64,000 bases of DNA from Legionella micdadei (GCF_000953635.1 NZ_LN614830.1:1107001-1171000); one strand, 5' to 3'; positions 45,276-57,282 are shown, numbered from the stretch's first letter. The notes: generated by a model from the letters alone, not told the origin. A program made the numbers and translations.

Positions 45276-48095
45276 TTATTGGCATGCTTCGCAATCAGGG
45301 TCAAGAATGGAGCACACTTTAGGCTCTTCAATTTTAACTGCGTTAAGCGCGCCATCGGTAACAGTCGATTTCTCAGCATTACTAGCCCCTAAGCTACGTA
45401 AATAATAGGTTGTTTTTAAACCGCGTATCCACGCATGCTTATACAGCTGATCTAATTTTTTACCGGATGGTTTTGCCATGTAAATATTAAGTGACTGAGC
45501 TTGGTCGATCCATTTCTGTCGGCGAGAGGCTGCTTCAACCAACCATATCGGATCAATTTCAAACGCAGTGGCATAACGGGCTTTTAATTCAGCAGGAATA
45601 CGGCTGATTGGTTGCACACTGCCATTGAAGTATTTTAAGTCATTAACCATCACCTCATCCCAAAGGTTGAGCGCTTTTAAATCAGCCACCAAATAAGGAT
45701 TAACCACAGTGAATTCGCCTGATAAGTTCGACTTCACGTATAAGTTTTGATAGGTCGGTTCAATGGATTGGGATACACCGCAAATGTTCGAAATGGTTGC
45801 TGTCGGTGCTATTGCCATTACATTAGAGTTGCGCATACCTTGAGTGCGAACTTTAACACGTAAGCTCTCCCAGTCTAGGCGCTGTGAGCGATCTTGCTCG
45901 AGGTATTTATCCCGGGTTTGCTGTAACAAATTGATAGAATCGATAGGTAGAATACCTTTACTCCATAATGAACCTTCATAGCTTGAATAACTACCTCGTT
46001 CTTTGGCTAATTCACAAGACGCTTCGATAGCATAATAGCTGATTAATTCCATCGACTCATCGGCAAATTCAATGGCTTCCTTAGAAGTATAATCGAGTTT
46101 AAGCATGTAAAGCGCGTCTTGGAATCCCATCAGTCCTAAACCGACTGGTCGGTGTTTTAGGTTTGAATTACGTGCTTGTGGCACTGAATAGTAGTTAATA
46201 TCGATGACGTTATCGAGCATGCGAATCGCGGTGCGGACAGTGCTTCTTAACATTTCCCGATCAATTTTACCATTCCGGATATGCGCCGGTAGATTGACGC
46301 TACCTAAGTTACAAACAGCAATCTCATCTTCTGAGGTATTCAACGTAATCTCTGTACAGAGATTAGAGCTATGAATAACTCCCACATGCTGCTGGGGTGA
46401 ACGCAAGTTACAAGGATCTTTAAAGGTAATCCAGGGATGGCCGGTTTCAAACAACATGGAAAGCATGCGTCGCCATAGCTTGAGGGCAGATAAGGTTTTA
46501 ACATTTCTAATTTGACCCTGGCGTGCTTTTTCCTCATAAGCAATATACAACGTCTCAAATTCTTTGCCGTATTGATCATGTAAATCCGGTACTTCATCGG
46601 GAGAAAATAATGTCCATTCACCTTCTTCATGAACGCGTTTCATGAAAAGATCAGGAATCCACAGTGCTGTATTCATATCATGAGTACGTCTGCGATCATC
46701 TCCTGTGTTTTTACGGAGTTCGAGGAATTCTTCCACGTCGCGATGCCAGCATTCGAGGTATGCACAAACAGCACCTTTACGTTTACCGCCTTGGTTAACA
46801 GCCACGGCAGTGGCATCAGCCACATTTAAGAAAGGTACAACTCCTTGTGATTTGCCATTAGTACCTTTGATGTGTGCACCCATGGCGCGTACGGGTGTCC
46901 AGTCATTACCTAATCCACCCGCAAATTTGGACAACAAGGCATTATCCTTAATCGCACTATAAATGCCATCCAGATCATCAGGTACAGTGGTTAAGTAGCA
47001 GCTTGATAACTGCGGCCTTACAGTTCCTGAGTTAAAGAGAGTAGGGGTGGAAGACATATAATCAAAAGAAGAGAGGAGCAGATAGAACTCAATTGCCCTG
47101 TCTTCACGATTTTGTTCACGAATAGCAAGCCCCATCGCCACACGCATAAAGAAGGCTTGTGGTAATTCGTAACGCACCCCAAATTCATGAAGAAAATAGC
47201 GATCGTAGAGGGTCTGCAAACTTAAGTAGGTAAACATCATATCCCGTTCAGGTAACAATGCTTTAGCAAGTTTATCTAAATCAAATTCACCTAGGCGGTG
47301 ATCGAGTAAACCTTGGGCTATACCGTGTGCAATATAAGCTTTAAAGTAAGTAGGGTAGAGTGCGGCCATCTCGTCAAAGGTCGCTTCAGTTTGTATTTTT
47401 AACTTGCTTAATGCTTCTGAACGCAGATTATCTAGCAACAGGCGCGCACTGACATAAGTGTAGTTAGGCTCCTTTTCGACCATGGTGCGCGCAGACATGA
47501 TCAATGCTTTATGAACGTCTTCAAGTTTGGCTTGGTTATAGAGGTTACGAAGTGCGTCTTTAATAACAGGTTCTGCTGTGACGTTTTCCAATTCACGGCA
47601 AGCCTCAGCAACAATTGTACTCACGCGATCCATATCAAGAGGCGCCAGTTCGCCATTGGGCATGGTAATGAGTAGGGTTTTGGAATCGCTTGCTTGTTGT
47701 TTTAAACTGGCCTCGCGTGCTTTGCGATGCTCTTCTCGATAAAGTACGTAAGCGCGCGCAATTTTGTACTCGCCATTTCGCATTAACGCAAGTTCGACTT
47801 GGTCTTGAATGTCTTCAATATGGATGGTGCCTCCACTTGGAAGCCGACGCTTAAACGTTTGCGTGATTTGTTGGGTGATTTCCTCAACCCGCTGATGGAT
47901 ACGATTGGAGGCAGCCGCATTACCACCTTCTTCCGCAATAAATGCTTTAGTAATGGCAACTTTAATTTTGCTGTCATCATAGGAGACAACTTTGCCATTA
48001 CGCTTAATGGTTTTCAATGAACCTGGGGCGTTAGCGGTCAATTCCAGTTGACTTGTTTGCGATACATCTTTTACCGGCTCTAGAATCTCAGACAT
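45276..48095 (-). CDS. nrdA: Ribonucleotide reductase class Ia, alpha subunit
   Basis: 939 residues, longer than E. coli NrdA (761) because of N-terminal ATP-cone sequence: one cone at about 28-120 (IKRNGKVVSYDDSKIKVAI) and a second similar segment near 140-230 (MPNGELAPLDMDRV). The catalytic core has the active-site Cys near LSSCYLTTVPDD, the finger-loop NLCTEITL and the C-terminal redox Cys pair CEACQ. It reduces ribonucleoside diphosphates for DNA synthesis. Two NrdR boxes and a DnaA box lie upstream. Confidence 0.95.
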   Translation of the reverse strand: MSEILEPVKDVSQTSQLELTANAPGSLKTIKRNGKVVSYDDSKIKVAITKAFIAEEGGNAAASNRIHQRVEEITQQITQTFKRRLPSGGTIHIEDIQDQVELALMRNGEYKIARAYVLYREEHRKAREASLKQQASDSKTLLITMPNGELAPLDMDRVSTIVAEACRELENVTAEPVIKDALRNLYNQAKLEDVHKALIMSARTMVEKEPNYTYVSARLLLDNLRSEALSKLKIQTEATFDEMAALYPTYFKAYIAHGIAQGLLDHRLGEFDLDKLAKALLPERDMMFTYLSLQTLYDRYFLHEFGVRYELPQAFFMRVAMGLAIREQNREDRAIEFYLLLSSFDYMSSTPTLFNSGTVRPQLSSCYLTTVPDDLDGIYSAIKDNALLSKFAGGLGNDWTPVRAMGAHIKGTNGKSQGVVPFLNVADATAVAVNQGGKRKGAVCAYLECWHRDVEEFLELRKNTGDDRRRTHDMNTALWIPDLFMKRVHEEGEWTLFSPDEVPDLHDQYGKEFETLYIAYEEKARQGQIRNVKTLSALKLWRRMLSMLFETGHPWITFKDPCNLRSPQQHVGVIHSSNLCTEITLNTSEDEIAVCNLGSVNLPAHIRNGKIDREMLRSTVRTAIRMLDNVIDINYYSVPQARNSNLKHRPVGLGLMGFQDALYMLKLDYTSKEAIEFADESMELISYYAIEASCELAKERGSYSSYEGSLWSKGILPIDSINLLQQTRDKYLEQDRSQRLDWESLRVKVRTQGMRNSNVMAIAPTATISNICGVSQSIEPTYQNLYVKSNLSGEFTVVNPYLVADLKALNLWDEVMVNDLKYFNGSVQPISRIPAELKARYATAFEIDPIWLVEAASRRQKWIDQAQSLNIYMAKPSGKKLDQLYKHAWIRGLKTTYYLRSLGASNAEKSTVTDGALNAVKIEEPKVCSILDPDCEACQ

Positions 48096-48201
48096 ATTTT
48101 CTCCACGGAAGGTGTTGTTGTTATAGCCTCATTTCATTCCATGAAAGGAGGAGGTAATACCAAAACAGATAGTTCTATATCTTAAGTATAGCTGATTAAA
48201 A

Positions 48202-48217
48202 ACACAATATATTGTAG
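48202..48217 (-). promoter_or_regulatory. NrdR box 1 upstream of nrdA
   Basis: ACACAATATATTGTAG matches the NrdR-box consensus ACACWATATATWGTGT at most positions, about 107 bp before nrdA. It is one of a pair 31 bp (three helical turns) apart, the normal arrangement. Confidence 0.8.
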
Positions 48218-48232
48218 TTAAAAAGTTTTTAA

Positions 48233-48248
48233 TCCTATATATTGTGTT
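48233..48248 (-). promoter_or_regulatory. NrdR box 2 upstream of nrdA
   Basis: TCCTATATATTGTGTT, the complement of an ACACAATATATAGG-type box, begins 31 bp from the start of box 1. NrdR represses ribonucleotide reductase genes when dATP is high. Confidence 0.78.
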
Positions 48249-48285
48249 TTTAAGTTCAGGTCAAGGGAATAAATTTGGGAAAACC

Positions 48286-48294
48286 TGTGGATAA
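48286..48294 (-). promoter_or_regulatory. DnaA box upstream of nrdA
   Basis: TGTGGATAA is the exact complement of the strong DnaA box TTATCCACA. In E. coli DnaA acts at the nrdAB promoter; here the box lies about 190 bp from the start codon, so it is a plausible but distant site. Confidence 0.6.
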
Positions 48295-48333
48295 TTTGTG
48301 GAGTTTAATTTTCTAAAATTTTAAGGGGGCTGC

Positions 48334-49113
48334 CTACCTACGAGGTCTAACAATCACCGCATCGCTGACATTGGAAAAACCATGAACTTCGAGCTGAAAA
48401 GAACCTACATTGGCGCGTAACTGACTTGAACTACCCCCATCAAGATTAAGGGCATTTTCACAACTTAGAGGCTGGGCTTTCATAATTTGTGCAAGTTCGG
48501 TGGTCGATAAAGGTAAATTATCAGTGACTAAAATGATAACGTGGCCATCATGGGTAATGCATAAAGCTGAGCGCTCTGCCCTTCCTGGCTTTAGAGGTGG
48601 GATACGATTGTTAATTAGCAATCGTGGGCCGCTTTGGATGGCAAAATCAATTTGGCTGCTAGGATGATATTGACTGATATTGGTTAAATAAGCCCTTTGA
48701 TTTTTAATATAAAAAATTCCCCACCAACTGATATGTTTAGGAGGACTATGTTGATGGTTATTATAAATCCTAAGGCCAAGGGGTTTGTAATTATTATCAA
48801 AGAAGCCGCCATTAATCGCTAACAATGCGTTACTGTGTTGTGCATACTCGTCAACAGAAGCATGATCGCGAGATAAATCTTTAGCCGAGATGAGTGATAA
48901 TTCATTCTCTTTTAAATCAATGCGAAAGGCATGAATATGTGACCAAGGGGTTAGGAAATTACCATCAAGATCTTGATACTCGATGCCCGGCGCAAGAGTT
49001 CGCCAGTCATCCGAGCAGTGGGCATAAGTCGCTAAAAGCAATAAGGAAGAAGTCATTAAAATTTGGAAGACTCGGGTCAGCCATTTTAAAGAAACAATGG
49101 TTTGCCTGGGCAT
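48334..49113 (-). CDS. Exported phosphodiester glycosidase-family protein (NAGPA/DUF2233)
   Basis: 259 residues with an N-terminal hydrophobic segment (about 15-31, ending YAHCS) that is a signal peptide. The domain signatures are ALLAINGGFFDNNYKPLG, IQSGPRLLINN and NALNLDGGSSSQL, the last being the family hallmark. Relatives remove GlcNAc from phosphodiester-linked sugars in eukaryotes; bacterial members act on surface polymers. Its start overlaps the region before pmbA, so the two are divergent. Confidence 0.85.
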   Translation of the reverse strand: MPRQTIVSLKWLTRVFQILMTSSLLLLATYAHCSDDWRTLAPGIEYQDLDGNFLTPWSHIHAFRIDLKENELSLISAKDLSRDHASVDEYAQHSNALLAINGGFFDNNYKPLGLRIYNNHQHSPPKHISWWGIFYIKNQRAYLTNISQYHPSSQIDFAIQSGPRLLINNRIPPLKPGRAERSALCITHDGHVIILVTDNLPLSTTELAQIMKAQPLSCENALNLDGGSSSQLRANVGSFQLEVHGFSNVSDAVIVRPRR

Positions 49114-49159
49114 ATTAATCTTGTATCCTTATAACAAACTTGATAGCGGCAGAACCACC

Positions 49160-50518
49160 ATGCAAACATTACCGGAAAATAACAATAGAGTAGTAGTTAA
49201 GTCAACCCGAAAATTAGCTGAATTAATGCAAGATGTTTTAGCTCGAGCACATGCCAAAGGGGCAACAGATGCAATGGTTTCTGTAAATCATGACAGCGGA
49301 TATTCGGTTGATGTACGGATGGGCGAAGTTGAAACAGTGGCTTTTAGCGAAGATAAAGGGGTGAGCTTAGTTGTTTATATCGGCCATCGGAAAGGGGGGG
49401 CGAGCAGTACCGATACTTCGTCAGCGGCTTTGGATACTTTGGTGAATGCAGCGATCGATATTGCACGAGTTAGCGCTGAAGATCCTTGCTTTGGCTTAGC
49501 TGATCGCGAATTAATGACTAACCGTTACCCTGATCTGGATCTTTTTCACCCCTGGGATATTGAGCCGCCACAAGCCATAGAGCAGGCTTTAGCTTGTGAA
49601 GCCCACGCGTTGTCTTTGGATAAACGCATTACTAATTCAGACGGTGTTAATTTTTCAACTTACGAGTTTTGTAATGGATTTGCCAATACCTACGGAGGAG
49701 AAGGCATCATTCAAAGCACCCGACACAGCATAAGCTGTTCCTTGGTTGCGAAAAAAGGGAAATCCATGCAACGAGATTATGACTACACCACCGCGAGAAA
49801 TCCTAATCAACTAGCCGCATTGGAATTGCTTGCGAAAACAGCTGTTGAAAGAACAACAAGCCGTTTGGGTGCTAAAAAAATAAAAACGCAAAAAGTGCCT
49901 GTATTATTTTCCTCACGTATTTCCAGTAGTCTTTTTTCCAGTTTTATTGGTGCAATTAATGGCGCAAATTTATATCGCAAAAATTCGTTTTTATTGGATT
50001 CGATCGGACAGCAAGTCTTTCCCCAAGGATTTAAAATTTATGAACAACCTTATCTTTTAGGGGGGTTAGGGAGTTCACCTTTCGATGGCGAGGGAGTCCC
50101 AACACGAAATAATGTTTTTGTCGAAGATGGCATCATCCGTCAATATGTTTTAGGCAGTTACTCAGCTCGTCGCTTAGGATTAAAAACAACTGCTAATAGT
50201 GGTGGGGTCCATAATCTAACAATTGATCCCACGGCTGGCGATTTACCAGAATTAATAAAAAAAATGGACAAAGGTTTATTAGTCACCGAATTAATGGGGC
50301 AGGGTGTAAATGGTTTGACCGGCGATTATTCCCGTGGGGCAGCAGGATTTTGGATTGAGAACGGCAAAATTCAATACCCGGTTGAAGAAATAACTATCGC
50401 AAGTAATTTAAAGGAGATGTTTAAGATTATCGCTGCAGTGGGGAATGATATTAATCCTAACATTTCGACACGTTGTGGCTCAGTGTTGATCGAAGAAATG
50501 ATGGTTGCGGGTCATTAA
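49160..50518 (+). CDS. pmbA: TldE/PmbA, subunit of the TldD/E metalloprotease
   Basis: 452 residues. The family blocks are visible: DAMVSVNHDSGYSVDVRMGEVETV in the N-terminal domain, ISSSLFSSFIGAINGANLYRKNSF in the middle, and VHNLTIDPTAGDLPEL plus GLTGDYSRGAAGFWIENG near the end. TldE is the non-catalytic partner of TldD and helps cut peptide substrates such as microcin precursors and antitoxins. ATG 49160 begins the conserved part; a longer frame to 49097 is not supported. Confidence 0.93.
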   Translation: MQTLPENNNRVVVKSTRKLAELMQDVLARAHAKGATDAMVSVNHDSGYSVDVRMGEVETVAFSEDKGVSLVVYIGHRKGGASSTDTSSAALDTLVNAAIDIARVSAEDPCFGLADRELMTNRYPDLDLFHPWDIEPPQAIEQALACEAHALSLDKRITNSDGVNFSTYEFCNGFANTYGGEGIIQSTRHSISCSLVAKKGKSMQRDYDYTTARNPNQLAALELLAKTAVERTTSRLGAKKIKTQKVPVLFSSRISSSLFSSFIGAINGANLYRKNSFLLDSIGQQVFPQGFKIYEQPYLLGGLGSSPFDGEGVPTRNNVFVEDGIIRQYVLGSYSARRLGLKTTANSGGVHNLTIDPTAGDLPELIKKMDKGLLVTELMGQGVNGLTGDYSRGAAGFWIENGKIQYPVEEITIASNLKEMFKIIAAVGNDINPNISTRCGSVLIEEMMVAGH

Positions 50519-50547
50519 TAGGTCGGTTATTGGTTAAACATTTCCTT

Positions 50548-50579
50548 CGTCATTGCGAAGCAGTATGCCCGCAATGACG
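50548..50579. repeat. REP-like hairpin between pmbA and infA
   Basis: CGTCATTGCG (50548-50557) and CGCAATGACG (50570-50579) form a perfect 10-bp stem with a 12-base loop, between two convergent genes. The CATTGCG type of palindrome is common as a dispersed intergenic repeat. It may end both transcripts. Confidence 0.55.
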
Positions 50580-50588
50580 GCACCAGTT

Positions 50589-50810
50589 TTAACCCTTATC
50601 CCTAAAAATAATACGTCCTTTGGTTAAGTCATAAGGAGTTAATTCCACTTTTACTTTATCGCCAGTAAGTATGCGAATATAATTTTTGCGCATACGGCCT
50701 GAAATGTGAGCCGTTACAATGTGGCCATTCTCCAGTTCTACGCGAAACATAGTGTTTGGTAGGGTGTCAATAACTGTACCCAGCATCTCAATGTGATCTT
50801 CTTTTGCCAT
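50589..50810 (-). CDS. infA: Translation initiation factor IF-1
   Basis: 73 residues, a single OB fold with the family sequence [21 protein letters not shown] and [24 protein letters not shown]. It blocks the ribosomal A site during initiation. It lies next to aat as in many gammaproteobacteria. Confidence 0.97.
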   Translation of the reverse strand: MAKEDHIEMLGTVIDTLPNTMFRVELENGHIVTAHISGRMRKNYIRILTGDKVKVELTPYDLTKGRIIFRDKG

Positions 50811-50889
50811 GAGCCTCTCAAAAAAATAGTCCGAATAAATCGCAGATAGTGCACTAAATTGAGAAAAATGGCAATGGCGTATTGTTTAG

Positions 50890-51561
50890 TCACGAAAAAG
50901 ATGTCCAAAGACCTTGGCGAGTGGGGTGTGCTAAGGCATTTTCTAAAAGATGTAGGAATTCCGGTCGATTAATGACCTCCGCACCAAGGCTTTGTAAGTG
51001 GGCTGTTGGTAATTGGCAATCAATGAAATCAAATTGCCAGGAAGCAAGAGTCCGGCAAAGGTAATACATAGCCATCTTTGAAGCATCCCGCTGACGATGG
51101 AACATTGATTCCCCAAAAAAAGCATGTCCAAGGTTGAGTCCATATAAACCACCCGCTAGACTGTTATCTGACCATATTTCAAAAGAATGTGCATACCCCA
51201 GGATATGAAGCTTCGTATAAGCTTCTTGCATTTCATCAGTAATCCACGTGTGGTTAATTCGGCCTTCCGCTCGTGCACAAGAAGAAATGACATCAGTGAA
51301 GGCTTTATCGATAGTGAATAAATGTGGCTTTTTCAGTGATTGTGCCAGGCTGCGGGATAACTTAAAGTGGTTTGGTTTTAAAATAAGCCTAGGGTTTGGC
51401 GACCACCAGAGGATAGGGCTCCCTGGTTCATACCATGGGAAAATACCGTGTTTATAGGCTGTTAATAGGCGCTGTGGCGATAGATCGCCACCTATAGCAA
51501 CGAGGCCATGAGGATCACTTTGTTCTGGGTTCGGAAAGTCTAGATTATCCTTATTCAGCAA
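50890..51561 (-). CDS. aat: Leucyl/phenylalanyl-tRNA-protein transferase
   Basis: 223 residues. Family blocks: FPNPEQSDPHGLVAIGGDLSP, YKHGIFPWYEPGSPILWWSPNPR, AGGLYGLNLGHAFFGESMFHRQRDASKMAM and FIDCQLPTAHLQSLGAEVI. It adds Leu or Phe to proteins starting with Lys or Arg, tagging them for ClpAP. It sits between infA and trxB, the usual order. Confidence 0.96.
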   Translation of the reverse strand: MLNKDNLDFPNPEQSDPHGLVAIGGDLSPQRLLTAYKHGIFPWYEPGSPILWWSPNPRLILKPNHFKLSRSLAQSLKKPHLFTIDKAFTDVISSCARAEGRINHTWITDEMQEAYTKLHILGYAHSFEIWSDNSLAGGLYGLNLGHAFFGESMFHRQRDASKMAMYYLCRTLASWQFDFIDCQLPTAHLQSLGAEVINRPEFLHLLENALAHPTRQGLWTSFS

Positions 51562-51666
51562 TGTTGGAAGTGGGATAGTTATCTCCTTGTTACTTCAATG
51601 CTAGCCGAGTGTTGTTGTCGACCCAATTTTTCGGAGCTATTCAAATGTAGGCCAAACGCTCCACCC

Positions 51667-52641
<975 letters not shown>

Positions 52642-52692
52642 TTATGTTAAGATTGCTGATATTATGACAAAATACCACACATTTAAATACCT

Positions 52693-55134
52693 ATGGGAAA
52701 ACATCAAGTGGGTAACCAGGCAAAAAATTCTAAGAAAAACTTGCCCCCTTTTCTGCTCAAACGAGTCAGCGAAGGGAGTTTTATCCTCATTACTGCTTGT
52801 GCTTTGTTTGTCTTGCTTTCCTTAAGTAGCTATGAATTAAGCGATCCGAGTTGGTCGCATGTGAGTAAAGCAAATACGGAAGTCGCCAATGCAGGAGGCC
52901 AAGTGGGTGCCTATATTGCTGACACGTTTTATTTCATGTTTGGTTATTTCGCTTTTCTTTTACCAATATGTATCGCTTATATTGCTTGGTTGGTTCTAAA
53001 AGATCATCGTGCCTTAAAAATGGTAAATAGACCTGCAATCGGGTTGCGGGCTAGCGGCTTAGTTTTTTCGATGATTGGTGGATGCGGCTTGTTAAGCTTA
53101 GAACCGCAAATTGAACCTTTGGATGCTTACCATAGTGCAGGCGGTGTTCTTGGAAAATTCGTTTCTGAAGGATTTGAATACGCGTTAAACATGCAGGGGG
53201 CAAACCTGCTTTTATTCGCTATTCTTTTAGTCGGTATAACACTGTTAACGGGTCTTTCATGGATTCTTGCAGTCGAATCGCTGGGTTCGTATGCTTTAGG
53301 TTTTTGCCATTGGAGCATACGGAATTTAATTGCCAGCTCTCGCCTGGTACGGGCAAAAATAAAACACATTAAGGGGCATGAACAGCCCAAAATTTTGGCC
53401 AAAGCAGAGCCGAAACTCCCTGGCATTAAGAAGGAAAGCGACGTTAAGCTTTCGAAAGAAAAACCGGTACCTATTTTAATGCCATCTGCAAACACCGAAA
53501 CAGTTACTTCGGCTATTGCCCCAGCAATAATGCCAATGATTACGCCATCAGTAAATGCCCCTGTTGCACCTGCCTTGAAGCCACCGAAAGAAAGCGTAAA
53601 AGAAGTACGAGCATTGAAATCCTTGTCTCAAGCAGTAGGCAGCTTGCCATCCTTGAATCTTTTGGATAAAGGGCAGCCTGGGAAAGCGATGGGGGGATAC
53701 ACCCATCAGGAATTAGAGTCTTTATCACGTGAAGTTGAGCAGCATCTGCTCGATTTTGGGATTCAAGCAGACGTGGTTGCTGTCCATCCCGGACCGGTTA
53801 TTACGCGTTTTGAATTGCAATTAGCAGCCGGTATTAAGGTATCAAAACTTTCCGCATTAGCAAAAGATTTGGCGCGTTCTTTATCAGTAACAAGCGTGCG
53901 GGTTGTCGAAGTAATTCCGGGGAAAACAGTAGTTGGCTTGGAATTGCCCAATCAGCATCGAGAAATGGTCCGTTTGTCAGAAGTACTCTCGGCAGATGTG
54001 TATCAGCAAGCCCATTCACCGCTTACGCTTGCGTTAGGGGTCGATATAGCGGGTCATCCCATGGTAGTTGATTTGGCAAAAATGCCGCATCTACTGGTTG
54101 CAGGAACAACGGGTTCAGGAAAATCTGTTGGTATTAACGCCATGATTTTAAGTCTTTTATTTAAGTCGACACCTCAAGAGGTTCGTCTGATCATGGTCGA
54201 TCCTAAAATGCTTGAGTTATCCGTTTATGATGGCATCCCCCATCTTTTAACCCCTGTAGTCACTGACATGAAAGAAGCGGCATCTGCTTTACGTTGGTGC
54301 GTTGGAGAAATGGAGAGGCGTTACCGGTTGATGGCAGCCCTTGGGGTAAGAAATTTAGCGGGCTTCAATGCAAAAATTACAGAATCGGCAGCAAAAGGCG
54401 AGCCCTTACTCGATCCTTTATGGAAGGCGATTGATTCAATGAGTGAGAGCGCGCCAGAATTAAACACCTTACCTTACATCGTAGTTATCATTGATGAGTT
54501 GGCTGATATGATGATGGTGGTGGGTAAGAAAGTAGAGCAACTCATTGCCCGCATCGCACAAAAAGCGCGGGCAGCAGGCATCCATTTAATCCTAGCTACC
54601 CAACGGCCTTCGGTTGATGTATTGACGGGATTGATCAAATCTAACATACCGACGCGAATTTCCTTTCAGGTGTCTTCGAAAATTGATTCCCGTACTATTC
54701 TTGATCAACAAGGGGCTGAACAATTATTAGGTCATGGGGATATGCTGTATTTAGCCCCAGGAAGTGGCGCACCATTACGTGTGCATGGTGCTTTTGTGGA
54801 TGATAAAGAGGTACACCGGATTGCAGATGATTGGCGTGCGCGTGGTGAACCTGAATACATCGACGAAATTACTAAAATTCTTAATGATACCGATGGTAGC
54901 GGGTTTGCTGACGAAGGAGGGCAGGATACAGAAGAAGCTGATCCGCTCTATGATCAAGCTGTGGAATTCGTCATCCAAACTAGGAAAGCAAGCATATCGG
55001 CGGTGCAACGCCGCTTAAAAATAGGCTATAACCGTGCAGCGCGTTTAATTGAAGAAATGGAACGAACCGGTATTGTAGGGCCTCTGGACGGAGGTTTTAG
55101 AGATGTATTGGTGTCTACAGTAACAGAGGATTAG
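52693..55134 (+). CDS. ftsK: DNA translocase FtsK
   Basis: 813 residues: N-terminal four-helix membrane domain (about 30-210), a Pro/Lys-rich linker (about 225-330), then the motor with Walker [17 protein letters not shown], Walker [13 protein letters not shown] and [21 protein letters not shown]. The C-terminal gamma winged helix ([22 protein letters not shown]) reads KOPS. It moves chromosome ends during division. It is divergent from trxB and begins the ftsK-lolA-rarA run. Confidence 0.97.
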   Translation: MGKHQVGNQAKNSKKNLPPFLLKRVSEGSFILITACALFVLLSLSSYELSDPSWSHVSKANTEVANAGGQVGAYIADTFYFMFGYFAFLLPICIAYIAWLVLKDHRALKMVNRPAIGLRASGLVFSMIGGCGLLSLEPQIEPLDAYHSAGGVLGKFVSEGFEYALNMQGANLLLFAILLVGITLLTGLSWILAVESLGSYALGFCHWSIRNLIASSRLVRAKIKHIKGHEQPKILAKAEPKLPGIKKESDVKLSKEKPVPILMPSANTETVTSAIAPAIMPMITPSVNAPVAPALKPPKESVKEVRALKSLSQAVGSLPSLNLLDKGQPGKAMGGYTHQELESLSREVEQHLLDFGIQADVVAVHPGPVITRFELQLAAGIKVSKLSALAKDLARSLSVTSVRVVEVIPGKTVVGLELPNQHREMVRLSEVLSADVYQQAHSPLTLALGVDIAGHPMVVDLAKMPHLLVAGTTGSGKSVGINAMILSLLFKSTPQEVRLIMVDPKMLELSVYDGIPHLLTPVVTDMKEAASALRWCVGEMERRYRLMAALGVRNLAGFNAKITESAAKGEPLLDPLWKAIDSMSESAPELNTLPYIVVIIDELADMMMVVGKKVEQLIARIAQKARAAGIHLILATQRPSVDVLTGLIKSNIPTRISFQVSSKIDSRTILDQQGAEQLLGHGDMLYLAPGSGAPLRVHGAFVDDKEVHRIADDWRARGEPEYIDEITKILNDTDGSGFADEGGQDTEEADPLYDQAVEFVIQTRKASISAVQRRLKIGYNRAARLIEEMERTGIVGPLDGGFRDVLVSTVTED

Positions 55135-55136
55135 AA

Positions 55137-55745
55137 ATGAGAAAAATTGTCCTACTCGCATTAGTTGTCTTTGCTCATGCTGCTTTTTGTGAATCCGCGG
55201 CAGATACGTTACAAACTAAGCTCAATGCAATGCGTAGTTTAACTGCTACGTTTAAACAAATTGTTAAAACCAGAGAGCGGGAAATATCACGTTCCTCAGG
55301 TACTATGGCGTTAGAGCGCCCAGGGCGTTTTCGCTGGCAAACCAAAGACCCTATGGAGCAACTTGTTGTTGCTGACGGCCAAAAAATATGGGTTTACGAT
55401 GTTGATTTGGAACAAGTGACTGTAAAAAAGCAGGACGCAAGCTTAGAAGGTACTGCCGCGTTGTTTTTGAGTGGTTACGACAACACGGTGACACGAGATT
55501 TCGAGGTTACTGAAAGTGTTTCAGGTACAAAGCAATCTTATGATTTGCGCTCCAAATCCAATAAAGCGAATTTCCAACGGCTAAAGTTGATCTTTAATCA
55601 AAACACATTGAGTACAATTGAAATGTTTGATCAATTAGGTCAACACACGATTGTGAGTTTATCTAATGTGAAATCTAATCCTAAAGTTGCAGCAAGCTTA
55701 TTCCAGTTTAAGCCTCCTAAGGGTACAGATGTGGTTCAACAATGA
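55137..55745 (+). CDS. lolA: Outer-membrane lipoprotein carrier LolA
   Basis: 202 residues with a signal peptide (about 1-19). The mature part shows LTATFKQIVKTRER, GTMALERPGRFRWQTKDPMEQLVVADGQKIWVYD and SNVKSNPKVAASLFQFKPPKGTDVV, all typical of LolA. It shuttles lipoproteins across the periplasm. It starts 2 bp after ftsK and overlaps rarA by 4 bp. Confidence 0.95.
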   Translation: MRKIVLLALVVFAHAAFCESAADTLQTKLNAMRSLTATFKQIVKTREREISRSSGTMALERPGRFRWQTKDPMEQLVVADGQKIWVYDVDLEQVTVKKQDASLEGTAALFLSGYDNTVTRDFEVTESVSGTKQSYDLRSKSNKANFQRLKLIFNQNTLSTIEMFDQLGQHTIVSLSNVKSNPKVAASLFQFKPPKGTDVVQQ

Positions 55746-57043
55746 GTCTATTTGACACGCAACCAAAGCCGCCACTTGCTGAATTATTACGACCAAAACA
55801 CTGGGACGATGTAATTGGCCAAGATCATTTACTTGGTGAAGGGAAGGCATTACGGCTTGCCTTTGAATCAGGAAAACCCCATTCCATGATTTTATGGGGG
55901 CCACCTGGCACTGGTAAAACAACTCTGGCTCGGTTAAGCGCGAGTGCTTTTGATTGCGAATGGATTGCCCTCTCAGCTGTTTTTTCTGGAGTTAAAGATA
56001 TTCGTGCAGCAGTTGAACAAGCAAAGCATTATCTTAGCCAACACAGACACACAATTTTGTTTATCGATGAAATTCATCGATTTAATAAATCTCAGCAGGA
56101 TGCGTTACTTCCTTATACTGAATCTGGCTTAATTACGTTTATCGGCGCTACGACTGAAAATCCTTCTTTCGAAGTAAACTCAGCGCTACTTTCTCGGGCA
56201 CAGGTCTATGTTTTAAAACCCTTAAATGAAGGGGATTTAAAACAATTAATAAAGCGTGCACAGGAGCAAGTTCTTGCTCATCTGCAGTTTGATGAAGAAG
56301 CAATAGGACATCTTGTGCATTATGCTGATGGTGATGCTCGCCGATTGCTCAACTTGTTAGAGCAGATTGACAATGTGGCACAGGCGCAAGGCCAAGCAAA
56401 GGTGACAGCGGATCTCATCCGGAATGCATTAAGTCCAGCTAGCCGCCGTTTTGACAAGGGGGGAGAGAATTTTTACGATCAAATCTCGGCTCTGCACAAA
56501 TCAGTGCGTGGTTCTAGCCCTGATGCTGCACTTTATTGGCTATGCCGAATGCTTGATGGAGGGGTAGATCCGCTGTATCTTACACGTCGAATTATCCGAA
56601 TGGCCTGGGAAGATATTGGTCTTGCTGATCCGAGGGCAATGCAACTTGCTAATGATGCTGCAGCGACTTATGAACGCCTAGGTTCCCCCGAGGGTGAGCT
56701 TGCATTGGGGCAAGCTGTCATTTATCTGGCCATGGCAGCGAAGAGTAATGCTGGTTATGTGGCATTTAACAAGGCAATGGCCTTTGTAAAACAGGATAAA
56801 TCCCGGGAAGTTCCCATTCATTTGCGCAATGCGCCAACGAAATTAATGAAAGATCTCGGATATGGACATGCTTATCGTTATGCACATGATGAACCGTATG
56901 CCTATGCTGCCGGTGAAAGCTATCTTCCAGATGGAATGAAAGAACCAGATTGGTATGAGCCTGTTTCCAGAGGCTTGGAGGCTAAAATTGCCGAAAAGAT
57001 GGCGTTTTTACGGAAATTGGATGAGGAAGCTGGCAAAAAATAA
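55742..57043 (+). CDS. rarA: Replication-associated AAA+ ATPase RarA (MgsA)
   Basis: 433 residues: N-terminal [23 protein letters not shown], Walker [10 protein letters not shown], Walker [20 protein letters not shown], sensor [18 protein letters not shown], and a C-terminal tetramerisation domain. It acts at stalled forks. In many gammaproteobacteria serS follows; here it does not. Confidence 0.96.
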   Translation: MSLFDTQPKPPLAELLRPKHWDDVIGQDHLLGEGKALRLAFESGKPHSMILWGPPGTGKTTLARLSASAFDCEWIALSAVFSGVKDIRAAVEQAKHYLSQHRHTILFIDEIHRFNKSQQDALLPYTESGLITFIGATTENPSFEVNSALLSRAQVYVLKPLNEGDLKQLIKRAQEQVLAHLQFDEEAIGHLVHYADGDARRLLNLLEQIDNVAQAQGQAKVTADLIRNALSPASRRFDKGGENFYDQISALHKSVRGSSPDAALYWLCRMLDGGVDPLYLTRRIIRMAWEDIGLADPRAMQLANDAAATYERLGSPEGELALGQAVIYLAMAAKSNAGYVAFNKAMAFVKQDKSREVPIHLRNAPTKLMKDLGYGHAYRYAHDEPYAYAAGESYLPDGMKEPDWYEPVSRGLEAKIAEKMAFLRKLDEEAGKK

Positions 57044-57282
57044 ATATCAGTGGGCAAAATTAACCAAGCCCTCCATGAGTATGAGCAAGCGGATACAAGT
57101 ACGCCCGTTCCTATTCGCTTCTTCAGTGATAGAGCAGCCCTATCAGGAAACGGCTCATCTTGCGAGAAAACCGAGCAAAAACTACTTGCATCAAACAGCG
57201 ATTTTTACCATGTATTCTCGCAACCAATATTCAAAATCTGGTGTACCAAATCCAACATCGGGAACCTGAGCAATTCCCATCC
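57044..57282. other. Intergenic region, no supported gene
   Basis: About 240 bp after rarA. Several overlapping frames of 60-100 codons exist on the plus strand, none with a family motif or good ribosome site. It could be the remains of a lost gene. Confidence 0.4.
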
